Of a DNA stretch of 64,000 nt, positions 50,556-58,562 are shown one piece after another. Source of the stretch: Pseudonocardia cypriaca. Its GTDB lineage: Bacteria; Actinomycetota; Actinomycetes; Mycobacteriales; Pseudonocardiaceae. Each line of letters starts with the position of its first letter. Positions within the stretch are counted from its first letter, which is position 1. The notes below the pieces were generated by a model. That model was not told where the DNA came from, did not search any database, and was given only the letters and a program-made list of their open reading frames with translations. Position numbers and translations under genes: made by a program. The DNA is taken from assembly GCF_006717045.1 (NCBI RefSeq), contig NZ_VFPH01000003.1, positions 1,054,001 through 1,118,000 of the forward strand. The letters run 5' to 3'.

Positions 50556-51130
50556 GGCCGGGCCCCGGCGCTGTGGGCGAGGAACATGTCGATCACCAGG
50601 TCGAGGTGGCGGAGGAAGCGGTCGCCGGTCGGGTCGACGGTGATCTGCTGGTCGACCACCCCCTTCACCACGGCGGTGAGGACGTCCACGGCCTCCTGGC
50701 CGGTGACACCCGCCCCGGCGAGGGCTGCGCGCCACGCGCCGAAGGCCCGACGGGCCAACGCGACCGACTCCGCCGACGGCGTGAACCCCGGCACCGTGCG
50801 CTGGGCGATGAGCTGGTAGCGCGCAGGGTTCGCGACGCAGAAGCCGGCGAAGGCCCGAGCGGCCCGGTGGACGTCGAGCGGTTCCGCCGCGGAGAGGCAC
50901 TCGAGGAACTGCTGGTGCCCGTGGGCGAACATCCGGTCGTACAGGGCGTTCCGGCTCGGTACGTACCAGGCCAGCGACTGCGGTCGCATCCCCAGCCGCG
51001 AGGCCAGCTCACGCAACGAGATCCCCGCGATCCCCTGCTCGGCCGCCAGCGTCCAGGCCATGGCGAGGATCTCCTCGACGGCGGCCCGCCGCCGTCGCGT
51101 CACCCTGTCGTCGACAGAGTTCTCTGTCAT
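50552..51130 (-). CDS. TetR-family transcriptional regulator
   Basis: A 192-residue TetR regulator. ISLRELASRLGMRPQSLAWYVPSRNALYDRMFAHG is the DNA-binding unit, with the WY in place of the usual LYxHF. The C-terminal domain (TetR_C_33-like, WHG variant) ends VIDMFLAHSAGARP. It is translationally coupled (GTGA) to the thioesterase and may regulate that gene and itself. The 77-bp region before its start carries no clear perfect palindrome. Confidence 0.88.
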   Translation of the reverse strand: MTENSVDDRVTRRRRAAVEEILAMAWTLAAEQGIAGISLRELASRLGMRPQSLAWYVPSRNALYDRMFAHGHQQFLECLSAAEPLDVHRAARAFAGFCVANPARYQLIAQRTVPGFTPSAESVALARRAFGAWRAALAGAGVTGQEAVDVLTAVVKGVVDQQITVDPTGDRFLRHLDLVIDMFLAHSAGARP

Positions 51131-51243
51131 GAACAGGGAGACTAACCGGTGACGCGAATGGCGGCCAGCTACATCGAACGGCTACCCGGGGATCCGCCGG
51201 CAGTTCGATGCCGGAACGCCGCGCCGCTCGTACCATCGGCGCC

Positions 51244-51657
51244 GTGAGCTCCGACGCCGACCGCAGTCACATGCGCATCTCCGACGCCGACCGCGCCGCC
51301 GCGGCCGAGCGCCTGCGCATCGCGGTCGACGAGGGCCGGCTCGACCTCACCGAGTACGACACCCGGCTGCGCTCGGCGTACGCCGCCACCACCTACGGCG
51401 AGCTCGAGCCCGTCACCGCCGACCTCCCGCCGGCGCCCACCGTGCCCGCGGTGAAGCAGCCGGCTGCGGTGGCCGAGCGGCACAAGTGGCTGAACGAGTG
51501 GCGCGAATGGCTCGGCGGCGCGATCATCATGATCGCCATCTGGGGCACGACGTCGCTGGTGTCCGGCTCGCTGCACGCGTTCTGGCCCGCGATCCCGCTC
51601 GGGATCTGGGCGGCGGTGCTGGTCGCCGGCGCGCTCGGCAAGGGCAAGAAGGAGTAG
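51244..51657 (+). CDS. DUF1707 domain membrane protein
   Basis: A 137-residue protein. The DUF1707 domain is plain: MRISDADRAAAAERLRIAVDEGRLDLTEYDTRLRSAYAATTYGELEPVTADLP. After a linker, two membrane segments follow (EWLGGAIIMIAIWGTTSLVSG and AFWPAIPLGIWAAVLVAGAL), as in 2TM-domain proteins. DUF1707 resembles SHOCT-type short helical domains; function unknown. GTG at 51244 is preferred to the earlier in-frame 51208. Confidence 0.85.
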   Translation: MSSDADRSHMRISDADRAAAAERLRIAVDEGRLDLTEYDTRLRSAYAATTYGELEPVTADLPPAPTVPAVKQPAAVAERHKWLNEWREWLGGAIIMIAIWGTTSLVSGSLHAFWPAIPLGIWAAVLVAGALGKGKKE

Positions 51658-51696
51658 GACGCCTGACGAGCCGGGATTCCTCCCCGCGTTCGACCG

Positions 51697-52539
51697 TCAG
51701 ATCCCGGCGTCGGCTGCGATCGCCAGCAACGAGAGCGCGTCGTGGTCGGGGGTGCCCGGCGCGGCCTGGTGCACGGTGACGCGCCTGCTGCCGTCGTCGT
51801 CGTAGCGCAACACCTCCCAGGTCAGGTTGAGCTCGCCGACCGTCGGGTGGTGGAAGACCTTCTGCGTGCTCGCCTTCGGCCGGACGTCGTGCCGCTCCCA
51901 CAGCGCCGCGAACTCCGGGCTCGCCGCCGACAGCTCCTCCACCAGCTCGGCGACGTCCGGCGCCTCCGGGTCGGCGGCCAGCACGGTGCGCAGGTTCGCC
52001 ACCGAGGCCGCCGCCGAGGCCCGCCAGTCCCCGAACAGGGCAGCGGCCTGCGGGTGCCGGAACACGTAGCGGATCGTGTTGCGCCGGGCCGCAGGCCAGT
52101 CGGCCATCCCGTGGTAGAGCGCGAGCCCCTCGGCGTTCGCGGCGAGGACGTCGCTCGTGCGGCTGAGCAGCAGCGCGGGACACGGCCGGAGGTTCTCCAG
52201 CAGCAGCCGCATGCTCGGTGTGACCGTCCGCTCCGGTGCGCGGCGCAGCGGCCTGCGGTGGGCGACGTGGTCGGCGAGCGCGAACAGGTGGGCCCGGGCG
52301 TGGTCGTCGAGCCGCAGCGCGCTCGCCAGCGCGGCGAGCACGGCGCTGCTCGGGTTCGTCTCCTTGCCCTGCTCGAGGCGGATGTAGTAGTCGACGCTCA
52401 CCCCGGCGAGCGCGGCCAGCTCCTCCCGGCGCAGTCCTGGCGTGCGCCGCGGTCCGACGCCGACGGGCAACCCCACGTCCCCGGGGCGGACCTGTGCGCG
52501 CCGGGCCCGCAGGAAGTCGGCCAGCGCTGTCGAGCTCAC
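51697..52539 (-). CDS. XRE-family regulator with MmyB-like ligand-binding domain
   Basis: A 280-residue regulator. An N-terminal Xre helix-turn-helix (LADFLRARRAQVRP...TPGLRREELAALAGVSVDYYIRLEQGKETNPSSAVLAALASAL) is followed by the MmyB PAS-like domain (ALYHGMADWPAARRNTIRYVFRHP...LWERHDVRPKASTQKVFHHPTVGELNLTWEVLRYDD), which in the methylenomycin regulator family may bind a fatty acid. Such genes commonly sit beside a dehydrogenase or membrane protein they control; here a small membrane protein is divergent. Confidence 0.92.
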   Translation of the reverse strand: MSSTALADFLRARRAQVRPGDVGLPVGVGPRRTPGLRREELAALAGVSVDYYIRLEQGKETNPSSAVLAALASALRLDDHARAHLFALADHVAHRRPLRRAPERTVTPSMRLLLENLRPCPALLLSRTSDVLAANAEGLALYHGMADWPAARRNTIRYVFRHPQAAALFGDWRASAAASVANLRTVLAADPEAPDVAELVEELSAASPEFAALWERHDVRPKASTQKVFHHPTVGELNLTWEVLRYDDDGSRRVTVHQAAPGTPDHDALSLLAIAADAGI

Positions 52540-52669
52540 CCCGCCATCGTCGCAGCCGCAGGTGCGGTGTGGGTGGCCGTGGCGCTGCTACCCACGGCGC
52601 TGCTACCCGCGGCGCTGCCAGGAACGCTGCGCCCTGAACGGATGCCGCGGGCGCGCGCACCGTGAGGGC

Positions 52670-52936
52670 ATGTCGAGGACTTCACCGATCTCCCCAGCCC
52701 CCACGCCCGCTGCGCGGACCGTGGCGACCCGGCCCAGGCGGTGGAAGATGTGGGTGCTGCTGACCTGCGCGATCTACCCGCTACTCCTGCTGATCGCCAC
52801 CCTGACGGACCCGCTCGTGCACACGCTCCCGCCCGCGGCGCGGTTCCTCGTGGTCGTGCCGCTCATGACCGCGTCGGTTGTCTGGTTCGTGCTGCCGCAG
52901 ATCCACCGCGTTCTCGGCCCCTGGCTGACCCGCTGA
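52670..52936 (+). CDS. small two-TM membrane protein
   Basis: An 88-residue protein with two hydrophobic segments, MWVLLTCAIYPLLLLIATL and FLVVVPLMTASVVWFVLPQIH, joined by DPLVHTLPPAAR. The pattern matches small hydrophobic proteins often found divergent from MmyB-type regulators in actinobacteria (DUF-type, function unknown). ATG at 52670. It is 130 bp from the regulator start and 43 bp from the leuS stop. Confidence 0.7.
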   Translation: MSRTSPISPAPTPAARTVATRPRRWKMWVLLTCAIYPLLLLIATLTDPLVHTLPPAARFLVVVPLMTASVVWFVLPQIHRVLGPWLTR

Positions 52937-52978
52937 ACCGCGTGGCGGTAGGGCGTCGACGAGCAGGCCGAACCGGCG

Positions 52979-55864
52979 TCAGACCACCACGTTGACCAGC
53001 CGGCCCGGCACCACGATCACCTTGCGGGGAGCTCGGCCGGTCAGCGCGGCGACGACCTTCTCCTCGCCCAGCGCCGCGGCCTCCACCTGGTCGGGTGTGG
53101 CGTCGGCCGGCACCGTGATGCGCGAGCGCACCTTGCCGTTGATCTGGATCGGGTACTCGACCGTGTCGGCCACCAGGTACTGCTCGTCGGCCACGGGGAA
53201 CGGGCCGTGCGCCAGCGACTGCTCGTGCCCCAGCAGCGACCACAGCTCCTCGGCGACGTGCGGCGTCAGCGGCGCCATCATCAGCACCAGCGGCTCCGCG
53301 ACGGAGCGGGGCACGCCGGTCGTGCCGTAGGCCTTGGTCAGGTGGTTGTTCAGCTCGATCAGCTTCGCGGCCGCGGTGTTGTAGCGCAGGGCCACGTAGT
53401 CGCCGTGCACGCCGGCGATCGCCCGGTGCAGCACCCGCAGCGTCTCGGTGTCCGGCTCGGCATCGGTGACCCGGACCTCCCCGGTCTGCTCGTCCACCAG
53501 GTTGCGCCACACACGCTGCAGGAACCGCTGCGAGCCGATCACGTCGCGCGTGGACCAGGGCCGCGAGACCTCCATCGGGCCCGTGGACATCTCGTACAGC
53601 CGGAAGGTGTCGGCGCCGTAGCGCTCGCACATCTCGTCGGGGGTCACCACGTTCTTCAGCGACTTGCCCATCTTCCCATACTCCCGGCGCACGGGCTGAC
53701 CGTTCCACGTGAAACGCCCGGCTTCGTCCTCGACCACCTCCTCGGCGGGGACGTAGGCACCGCGGGCGTCGGTGTAGGCGTAGGCCTGGATGTAGCCCTG
53801 GTTGATCAGGTGCCGGAACGGCTCCTCGGAGCTGACGTGGCCCAGGTCGTGCAGCACCTTGTGCCAGAACCGGGCGTACAGCAGGTGCAGCACGGCGTGC
53901 TCCATCCCGCCGACGTACAGGTCGACGCCGCCGACGTCGTTCGGGCGTGACGGGTCCTTGCCCAGCCAGTAGCGCTCGACGTCGGGGTGGACGATCTGCT
54001 CGCGGTTGGCCGGGTCCAGGTAGCGCAGGTGGTACCAGCTGGAGCCGGCCCACTGCGGCATCGTGTTCGTCTCGCGCCGGTACCGCTTCGGCCCGTCGCC
54101 CAGGTCCAGCTCCACCTCGACCCAGTCGTTCACCCGCGACAGCGGCGGCTCCGGTTCGGTGTCGGCCGCATCGGCGTCGTAGGTCTTCGGGGAGTAGTCG
54201 GCCACCTCGGGCAGCTCCACCGGCAGGTGGTCGTCCGGCAGCGCGACCGGCAGCCCGTCCTCGTCGAACACGATCGGGAACGGCTCGCCCCAGTACCGCT
54301 GCCGGGAGAACAGCCAGTCGCGCAGCTTGTACTGGACCACGGCCTCGCCGGCGCCCTTGCCCGCCAGCCAGTCGGTGATCAGCTTCTTCGCGTCGGCCAC
54401 GGCCAGCCCGTTCAGGCTGACCTCCGCGTTCGCCGAGTTGATCGCCGGGCCGTCACCGACGTACGCCTCGCCGTCCCAGCCCTCCGGCGGGGCGACCGTG
54501 CGCACGACCGGCAGCCCGAACACGGTGGCGAAGTCCCAGTCGCGCTGGTCCTGACCGGGGACGGCCATGATCGCGCCGGTGCCGTAGCCCATCAGCACGT
54601 AGTCGGCGACGAACACCGGGATGCGTTCGCCGTTGACCGGGTTGGTGGCGTGGACGCCGGTGAAGACGCCGGTCTTGTCGCGGGCCTCCTGGCGGTCCAG
54701 CTCGGACTTCCGCGCCGCTGCCGCCCGGTACGCGGCCACCGCCTCGCGGGGGGTGGCCGCACCGCCCGTCCAACGCGGGTCGACGCCGTCGGGCCACTCC
54801 GCGGGGGTGATCGCGTCGACCAGCGGGTGCTCGGGCGCCAGCACCATGTAGGTGGCGCCGAACAGCGTGTCGGGGCGCGTGGTGAACACCTCGATCGCCG
54901 CCTGCCCGCCGTCGACGGGGAACCGGACCTGGGCGCCCTCGGACCGGCCGATCCAGTTGCGCTGCATCGTCTTGACCGCGTCGGACCAGTCCAGCCGGTC
55001 CAGGTCGTCGATCAGGCGGTCGGCGTACGCGGTGATCCGCAGCATCCACTGCTTCAGGTTGCGGCGGAACACGGGGAAGTTGCCCCGCTCGCTGCGCCCG
55101 TCGGCGGTGACCTCCTCGTTGGCCAGCACGGTGCCCAGGCCGGGGCACCAGTTGACCGGCGCCTCGGACACATAGGCCAGGCGGAACGAGTCGACGACCC
55201 CGCGCTGCTCGACGCGGGTCAGCTCGGCCCACGGCCGCCCGTCGGGCGTTGCCCTCGTGCCGGCGGCGAACTCAGCCTCCAGCTCGGCGATCGGGCGCGC
55301 CTTCCGCTGCTCCTGGTCGTACCAGGAGTTGAAGATCTGCAGGAAGATCCACTGCGTCCAGCGGTAGAACTCGACGTCGGTGGTGGCGAACGAGCGCTGC
55401 TCGTCGTGCGCCAGGCCCAGCCTGCGCAGCTGCGCCTTGTACCGCTCGATGTTGTCCTCTGTGGTCTTGCGCGGGTGCGTGCCGGTCTGCACCGCGTACT
55501 GCTCGGCCGGCAGGCCGAACGCGTCGAACCCCATCGCGTGCAGCACCGTGCGCCCGGTCATCCGCAGGTAGCGGCCCAGCACGTCGGTGCCGATGAAGCC
55601 CAGCGGGTGCCCGACGTGCAGCCCTGAGCCGGACGGGTACGGGAACATGTCCATCAGGTAGAACTTCGCGCCACCCAGCGCCTCCGGCTCCGCCCACGGG
55701 CCCGCGGGGTTGGGCACGTGGAAGGTGGCCTCGTTCTCCCACCGGTCCTGCCAGCGGCGCTCGATCTGCTCGGCCAGCGCGGCGCCGTACCGGAACGGCG
55801 GGGTGCCCTCGTTGCCGGGCGCCTCGGCGCCCTCCGGCGCGGCTGCGGTCGTGTCCGTGCTCAT
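52979..55864 (-). CDS. leuS: leucyl-tRNA synthetase
   Basis: A 961-residue LeuRS. Class I motifs are HVGHPLG (HIGH) and KMGKSL (KMSKS form of actinobacteria). FTTRPDTLFGATYMVLAPEHPLV is the start of the CP1 editing domain, and VADYVLMGYGTGAIMAVPGQDQRDWDFA its conserved hydrolytic part. The C-terminal domain ends VIVVPGRLVNVVV. It charges tRNA-Leu and proof-reads. ATG at 55864 is preceded by AGGAGCGGG. A hairpin with a short T-rich tail sits 43 nt upstream. It contains a parS-like sequence at 53702-53715. Confidence 0.97.
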   Translation of the reverse strand: MSTDTTAAAPEGAEAPGNEGTPPFRYGAALAEQIERRWQDRWENEATFHVPNPAGPWAEPEALGGAKFYLMDMFPYPSGSGLHVGHPLGFIGTDVLGRYLRMTGRTVLHAMGFDAFGLPAEQYAVQTGTHPRKTTEDNIERYKAQLRRLGLAHDEQRSFATTDVEFYRWTQWIFLQIFNSWYDQEQRKARPIAELEAEFAAGTRATPDGRPWAELTRVEQRGVVDSFRLAYVSEAPVNWCPGLGTVLANEEVTADGRSERGNFPVFRRNLKQWMLRITAYADRLIDDLDRLDWSDAVKTMQRNWIGRSEGAQVRFPVDGGQAAIEVFTTRPDTLFGATYMVLAPEHPLVDAITPAEWPDGVDPRWTGGAATPREAVAAYRAAAARKSELDRQEARDKTGVFTGVHATNPVNGERIPVFVADYVLMGYGTGAIMAVPGQDQRDWDFATVFGLPVVRTVAPPEGWDGEAYVGDGPAINSANAEVSLNGLAVADAKKLITDWLAGKGAGEAVVQYKLRDWLFSRQRYWGEPFPIVFDEDGLPVALPDDHLPVELPEVADYSPKTYDADAADTEPEPPLSRVNDWVEVELDLGDGPKRYRRETNTMPQWAGSSWYHLRYLDPANREQIVHPDVERYWLGKDPSRPNDVGGVDLYVGGMEHAVLHLLYARFWHKVLHDLGHVSSEEPFRHLINQGYIQAYAYTDARGAYVPAEEVVEDEAGRFTWNGQPVRREYGKMGKSLKNVVTPDEMCERYGADTFRLYEMSTGPMEVSRPWSTRDVIGSQRFLQRVWRNLVDEQTGEVRVTDAEPDTETLRVLHRAIAGVHGDYVALRYNTAAAKLIELNNHLTKAYGTTGVPRSVAEPLVLMMAPLTPHVAEELWSLLGHEQSLAHGPFPVADEQYLVADTVEYPIQINGKVRSRITVPADATPDQVEAAALGEEKVVAALTGRAPRKVIVVPGRLVNVVV
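53702..53715. promoter_or_regulatory. parS-like ParB-binding site inside leuS
   Basis: GTTCCACGTGAAAC differs by one base from the actinobacterial parS consensus GTTTCACGTGAAAC. ParB-binding sites cluster near oriC and often lie within genes. The window is oriC-proximal by gene order, so this is a good candidate. Confidence 0.6.
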
Positions 55865-55906
55865 GTCCCGCTCCTGGGAAGTCCGTTGGTGGCCCGAAAA
55901 CCAGAA

Positions 55907-55935
55907 GACCCCCCTGCCACCAGGCAGAAGGGGTC
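55907..55935 (-). promoter_or_regulatory. attenuator-like hairpin in the leuS leader
   Basis: On the minus strand GACCCC-TT-CTGCC-TGGT-GGCAG-G-GGGGTC folds into a stem of 6 and 5 bp with a small internal loop, followed by TTCTGGTTTTC. It lies 43 nt before the leuS ATG. The shape fits an intrinsic terminator or attenuator; I do not find T-box specifier or GGUACC-type signals. Confidence 0.5.
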
Positions 55936-56104
55936 GGCCGCGCCGGTGCATGCCGGGGGCACGCTCAGTGCGGCGCGGCCTCGAGAAGAAGTCGGCGGGC
56001 CACGCCACCAGGGTAGCGCCGCTGGTCCCGCCGGTGCGATCGGGTACGGCGCGGGTGGGCCGGAGCGGAGCGGACGGGATGGGGCACCACGTAATCTGGT
56101 CGCC

Positions 56105-56554
56105 GTGCCGATCCCCGTCCGCCTCGCCCTGGGTGTCCTGCTCGTCGTGCTCGGTGCCGCGCTCCTCACGATCGCGGTCCTCGGACTGCGACGAAAGCTG
56201 CGCCGCAACCGGTGGGCCGGGGTGCGGACGGCCGCGAGCCTGCGCTCGGACGCCGCGTTCGCGGTGGCCAACCAGGTGGCGGCGGCCCCGCTCGGCGCGG
56301 CGGGCGCCGTGGCCGTCGTCGGTGGCGGCGCGCTGCTGGCGGGAGCGACCGGCGTGCTCGGCTGGACCCTGGTGGTCGTGAGCACGATCGCCGTCTTCGT
56401 CCTCACCGGGGTCGGGGGAGTGGCCGGGGATCGCGCGGCGAATGCCGTGCCTGCGCCGGACCCCGGACCCTCGGCGTGCGGCGGGGCGTGCGCCGGCTGC
56501 GACCTCGTCGCGGGCTGCCGCACCGCGACGGCCGGCGTCCAGCAGTCGTCCTAG
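56105..56554 (+). CDS. SdpI-family membrane protein
   Basis: A 149-residue membrane protein. RLALGVLLVVLGAALLTIAVLGL is the first membrane segment; the cytoplasmic signature RRNRWAGVRTAASLRSDAAFAVANQVAAAPLGAAGA is the SdpI C-terminal motif; two more segments follow. The C-terminus has a Cys-rich tail, CGGACAGCDLVAGC, that could bind metal. SdpI gives immunity to the SdpC toxin in Bacillus; actinobacterial members have unknown roles. GTG at 56105; divergent from leuS. Confidence 0.8.
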   Translation: MPIPVRLALGVLLVVLGAALLTIAVLGLRRKLRRNRWAGVRTAASLRSDAAFAVANQVAAAPLGAAGAVAVVGGGALLAGATGVLGWTLVVVSTIAVFVLTGVGGVAGDRAANAVPAPDPGPSACGGACAGCDLVAGCRTATAGVQQSS

Positions 56555-56579
56555 GCGGCAACCCACCGCGATCGACCCG

Positions 56580-57179
56580 CTAGTTGTTCCTGAGATCCAG
56601 CGGATAGGTCGCGAGCAGGGCCAGCGGCATGCCCTGCCGGCGCAGCACGTGGCCCCACAGGTGGCCGTCGTGCCGGGCCAGCACGTCGTCGGGGATGGCC
56701 GGCACGACGATCCAGTCGCCGCGTTCGATCTCGCCCGCGAGCTGCCCGGCGTCCCAGCCCGAGTAGCCGGCGAACACGCGCAGCCCGCGCAGCCTCGGCG
56801 CGATCTCGGCCGGGTCGGAGTCGAGGTCGACGAGCGCGACGGGGCCCCGCACGGCGATCAGCCCGTCGACCGCGCTCGGGTCCTGGCCGGTGCGCACCGC
56901 GGCGAGGCAGAGCGCCGTCTCGCTCTCCACCGGCCCGCCGACGAACACCGCGGGCGGCTGCGACGAGAGCGGCGCCCACGACGGGAGGACGTCGCGCACG
57001 GTGACCTCGCTCGGCCGGTTGAGGACGACCCCGAGCGTGCCCCGGGGCCGGTGCTCGATGACGTAGATCACAGTTCGCCGGAAGTGGGGGTCGAGCAGCC
57101 CGGGAGCCGCCACCAGCAATGTGCCTGGCGCCACCTCCGAACCGGGAGCCGAACCAGAACGGGAGTGCTCGTCCACCAC
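56580..57179 (-). CDS. YqgE/AlgH family protein
   Basis: A 199-residue UPF0301 (YqgE/AlgH) protein. GTLLVAAPGLLDPHFRRTVIYVIEHRPRGTLGVVLNRPSEVTV, then VFVGGPVESETALCL, then RVFAGYSGWDAGQLAGEIERGDWIVVPA are the signature segments. Function is not established; in Pseudomonas AlgH affects alginate and other regulation. GTG at 57179, with a second GTG at 57176, starts the frame. It is divergent from an MFS gene by 42 bp. Confidence 0.93.
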   Translation of the reverse strand: MVDEHSRSGSAPGSEVAPGTLLVAAPGLLDPHFRRTVIYVIEHRPRGTLGVVLNRPSEVTVRDVLPSWAPLSSQPPAVFVGGPVESETALCLAAVRTGQDPSAVDGLIAVRGPVALVDLDSDPAEIAPRLRGLRVFAGYSGWDAGQLAGEIERGDWIVVPAIPDDVLARHDGHLWGHVLRRQGMPLALLATYPLDLRNN

Positions 57180-57221
57180 ATGTCCATCGTCGCACCCCGC
57201 TCCGGGCAGTAGCCTCCAGCC

Positions 57222-58562
57222 GTGCCGACATCTGGCTCCGGGCAGCCGTCCGCCGCCACCGACGCCCCGGGCGAGCCGCCGAACGTACGACTCGGCCTCG
57301 CGCGGCTGCTGCGCACCCGGGGCTTCCGCCGGTTGCTGGCCGTGCGTTTCGCCACGCAGTGGGGCGACGGCATGTTCCAGGCCGCGCTCGGCGGGGCCTT
57401 GTTGTTCAACCCGGAGCGGCAGGCCGACCCGCTCGCGGTTGCCGCCGGGCTGGCCGTGCTGCTGCTGCCGTACTCGCTGATCGGGCCGTTCGCGGGCGCG
57501 CTCATCGACCGGTGGGACCGCAGGCGCGTCCTGCTGGGCGCCAGCCTCGTGCGCGCGGCGCTCGTGGTGGTCGTCGCCGCCGTGGTGCTGTCCGGCGCTT
57601 CCGGCGTGGCGCTCTACCTGCCTGCCCTGGCTGCGGCCGGGGTGAACCGGTTCGTGCTCGCCGCCCTGTCGGTCGCGCTGCCGCACGTCGTCCCGCGCCA
57701 GCACCTCATCGAGGCCAACACCCTCGCCGTGACCGCAGGCGCTGCGACGGCCGCCATCGGCGGGGCGACGGCGATCGGGCTGCGCGAGCTCGTGGGCACG
57801 GGCGACGCGGGCTCGGGCGCGGTGACCCTCGTGGGGATCGCGGGCTCGCTGACCGCGGCGGTGCTCGCCGCCGGGTTCCGACGGGGGGCGCTCGGACCCG
57901 ACCGCACCGACCACCGCCGGTCGACGGTCAGCAGCGTGCTGCACGGATTCGCCGACGGGGCGCGCGCGACGATCGCCACCCCGTCGGTGGCGGCGTCGTT
58001 CCTGGCGCTCGGGACGCACCGGCTCGCCTTCGGCGTCTCGACGCTGCTGTCGTTGCTGCTGTTCCGGTACGCGTTCACCGACGCGGGCCCGCTGCGTGCC
58101 GGCATGGCAGGCCTCGGCGAGGCGGTCGTGCTCGCCGCGGCCGGGCTGGGCACGGCGGCGCTGCTCGCCCCGTGGATGGTGCACCGGTGGGGCCGGCCGC
58201 GCACGGTTCGGGTGTCGCTCGTGGTCGCCACGTTCACACAGCTCGCCCTCGCGGCGCTGCTCTCGCTGCCCGTCGTGATGGTGGCGGCGTTCGTCCTCGC
58301 GCTCACCGGCCAGATCGTGAAGCTCAGCGTCGACGCCGCCGTGCAGGGCGAGGTGGGCGACGAGGTGCTCGGTCGCGTGTTCGCCCTCTACGACATCGTG
58401 TTCAACGTCGGCTACGTGCTGGCGGTGGCCACCGCCGCGCTGCTCAGCCCGCCGGACGGGACCGCCCCGTGGCTGTTCGCCGCGGCCGCCCTGCTGTACG
58501 TGCTCGGCCTCGTCGGCCACGACCTGCAGCTGCGGCGCGCCCGCCGGCTCGCCGTCAGCTGA
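57222..58562 (+). CDS. MFS transporter, 12-TM
   Basis: A 446-residue major facilitator with about 12 hydrophobic segments. RFATQWGDGMFQAALGGALLF opens TM1, and GPFAGALIDRWDRRRVLL is the loop 2-3 motif. The protein is of the MefA/enterobactin-exporter-like group (MFS_3). In oriC-proximal actinobacterial loci an MFS gene often stands between yqgE and pcnA. Substrate unknown. Its 3' end overlaps the cca gene by 8 bp. Confidence 0.87.
   Translation: MPTSGSGQPSAATDAPGEPPNVRLGLARLLRTRGFRRLLAVRFATQWGDGMFQAALGGALLFNPERQADPLAVAAGLAVLLLPYSLIGPFAGALIDRWDRRRVLLGASLVRAALVVVVAAVVLSGASGVALYLPALAAAGVNRFVLAALSVALPHVVPRQHLIEANTLAVTAGAATAAIGGATAIGLRELVGTGDAGSGAVTLVGIAGSLTAAVLAAGFRRGALGPDRTDHRRSTVSSVLHGFADGARATIATPSVAASFLALGTHRLAFGVSTLLSLLLFRYAFTDAGPLRAGMAGLGEAVVLAAAGLGTAALLAPWMVHRWGRPRTVRVSLVVATFTQLALAALLSLPVVMVAAFVLALTGQIVKLSVDAAVQGEVGDEVLGRVFALYDIVFNVGYVLAVATAALLSPPDGTAPWLFAAAALLYVLGLVGHDLQLRRARRLAVS

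Noticed and set aside
55865..56104. T-box riboswitch for leuS
   Set aside because: I find neither the conserved T-box antiterminator sequence nor a Leu specifier loop; only one hairpin is left.
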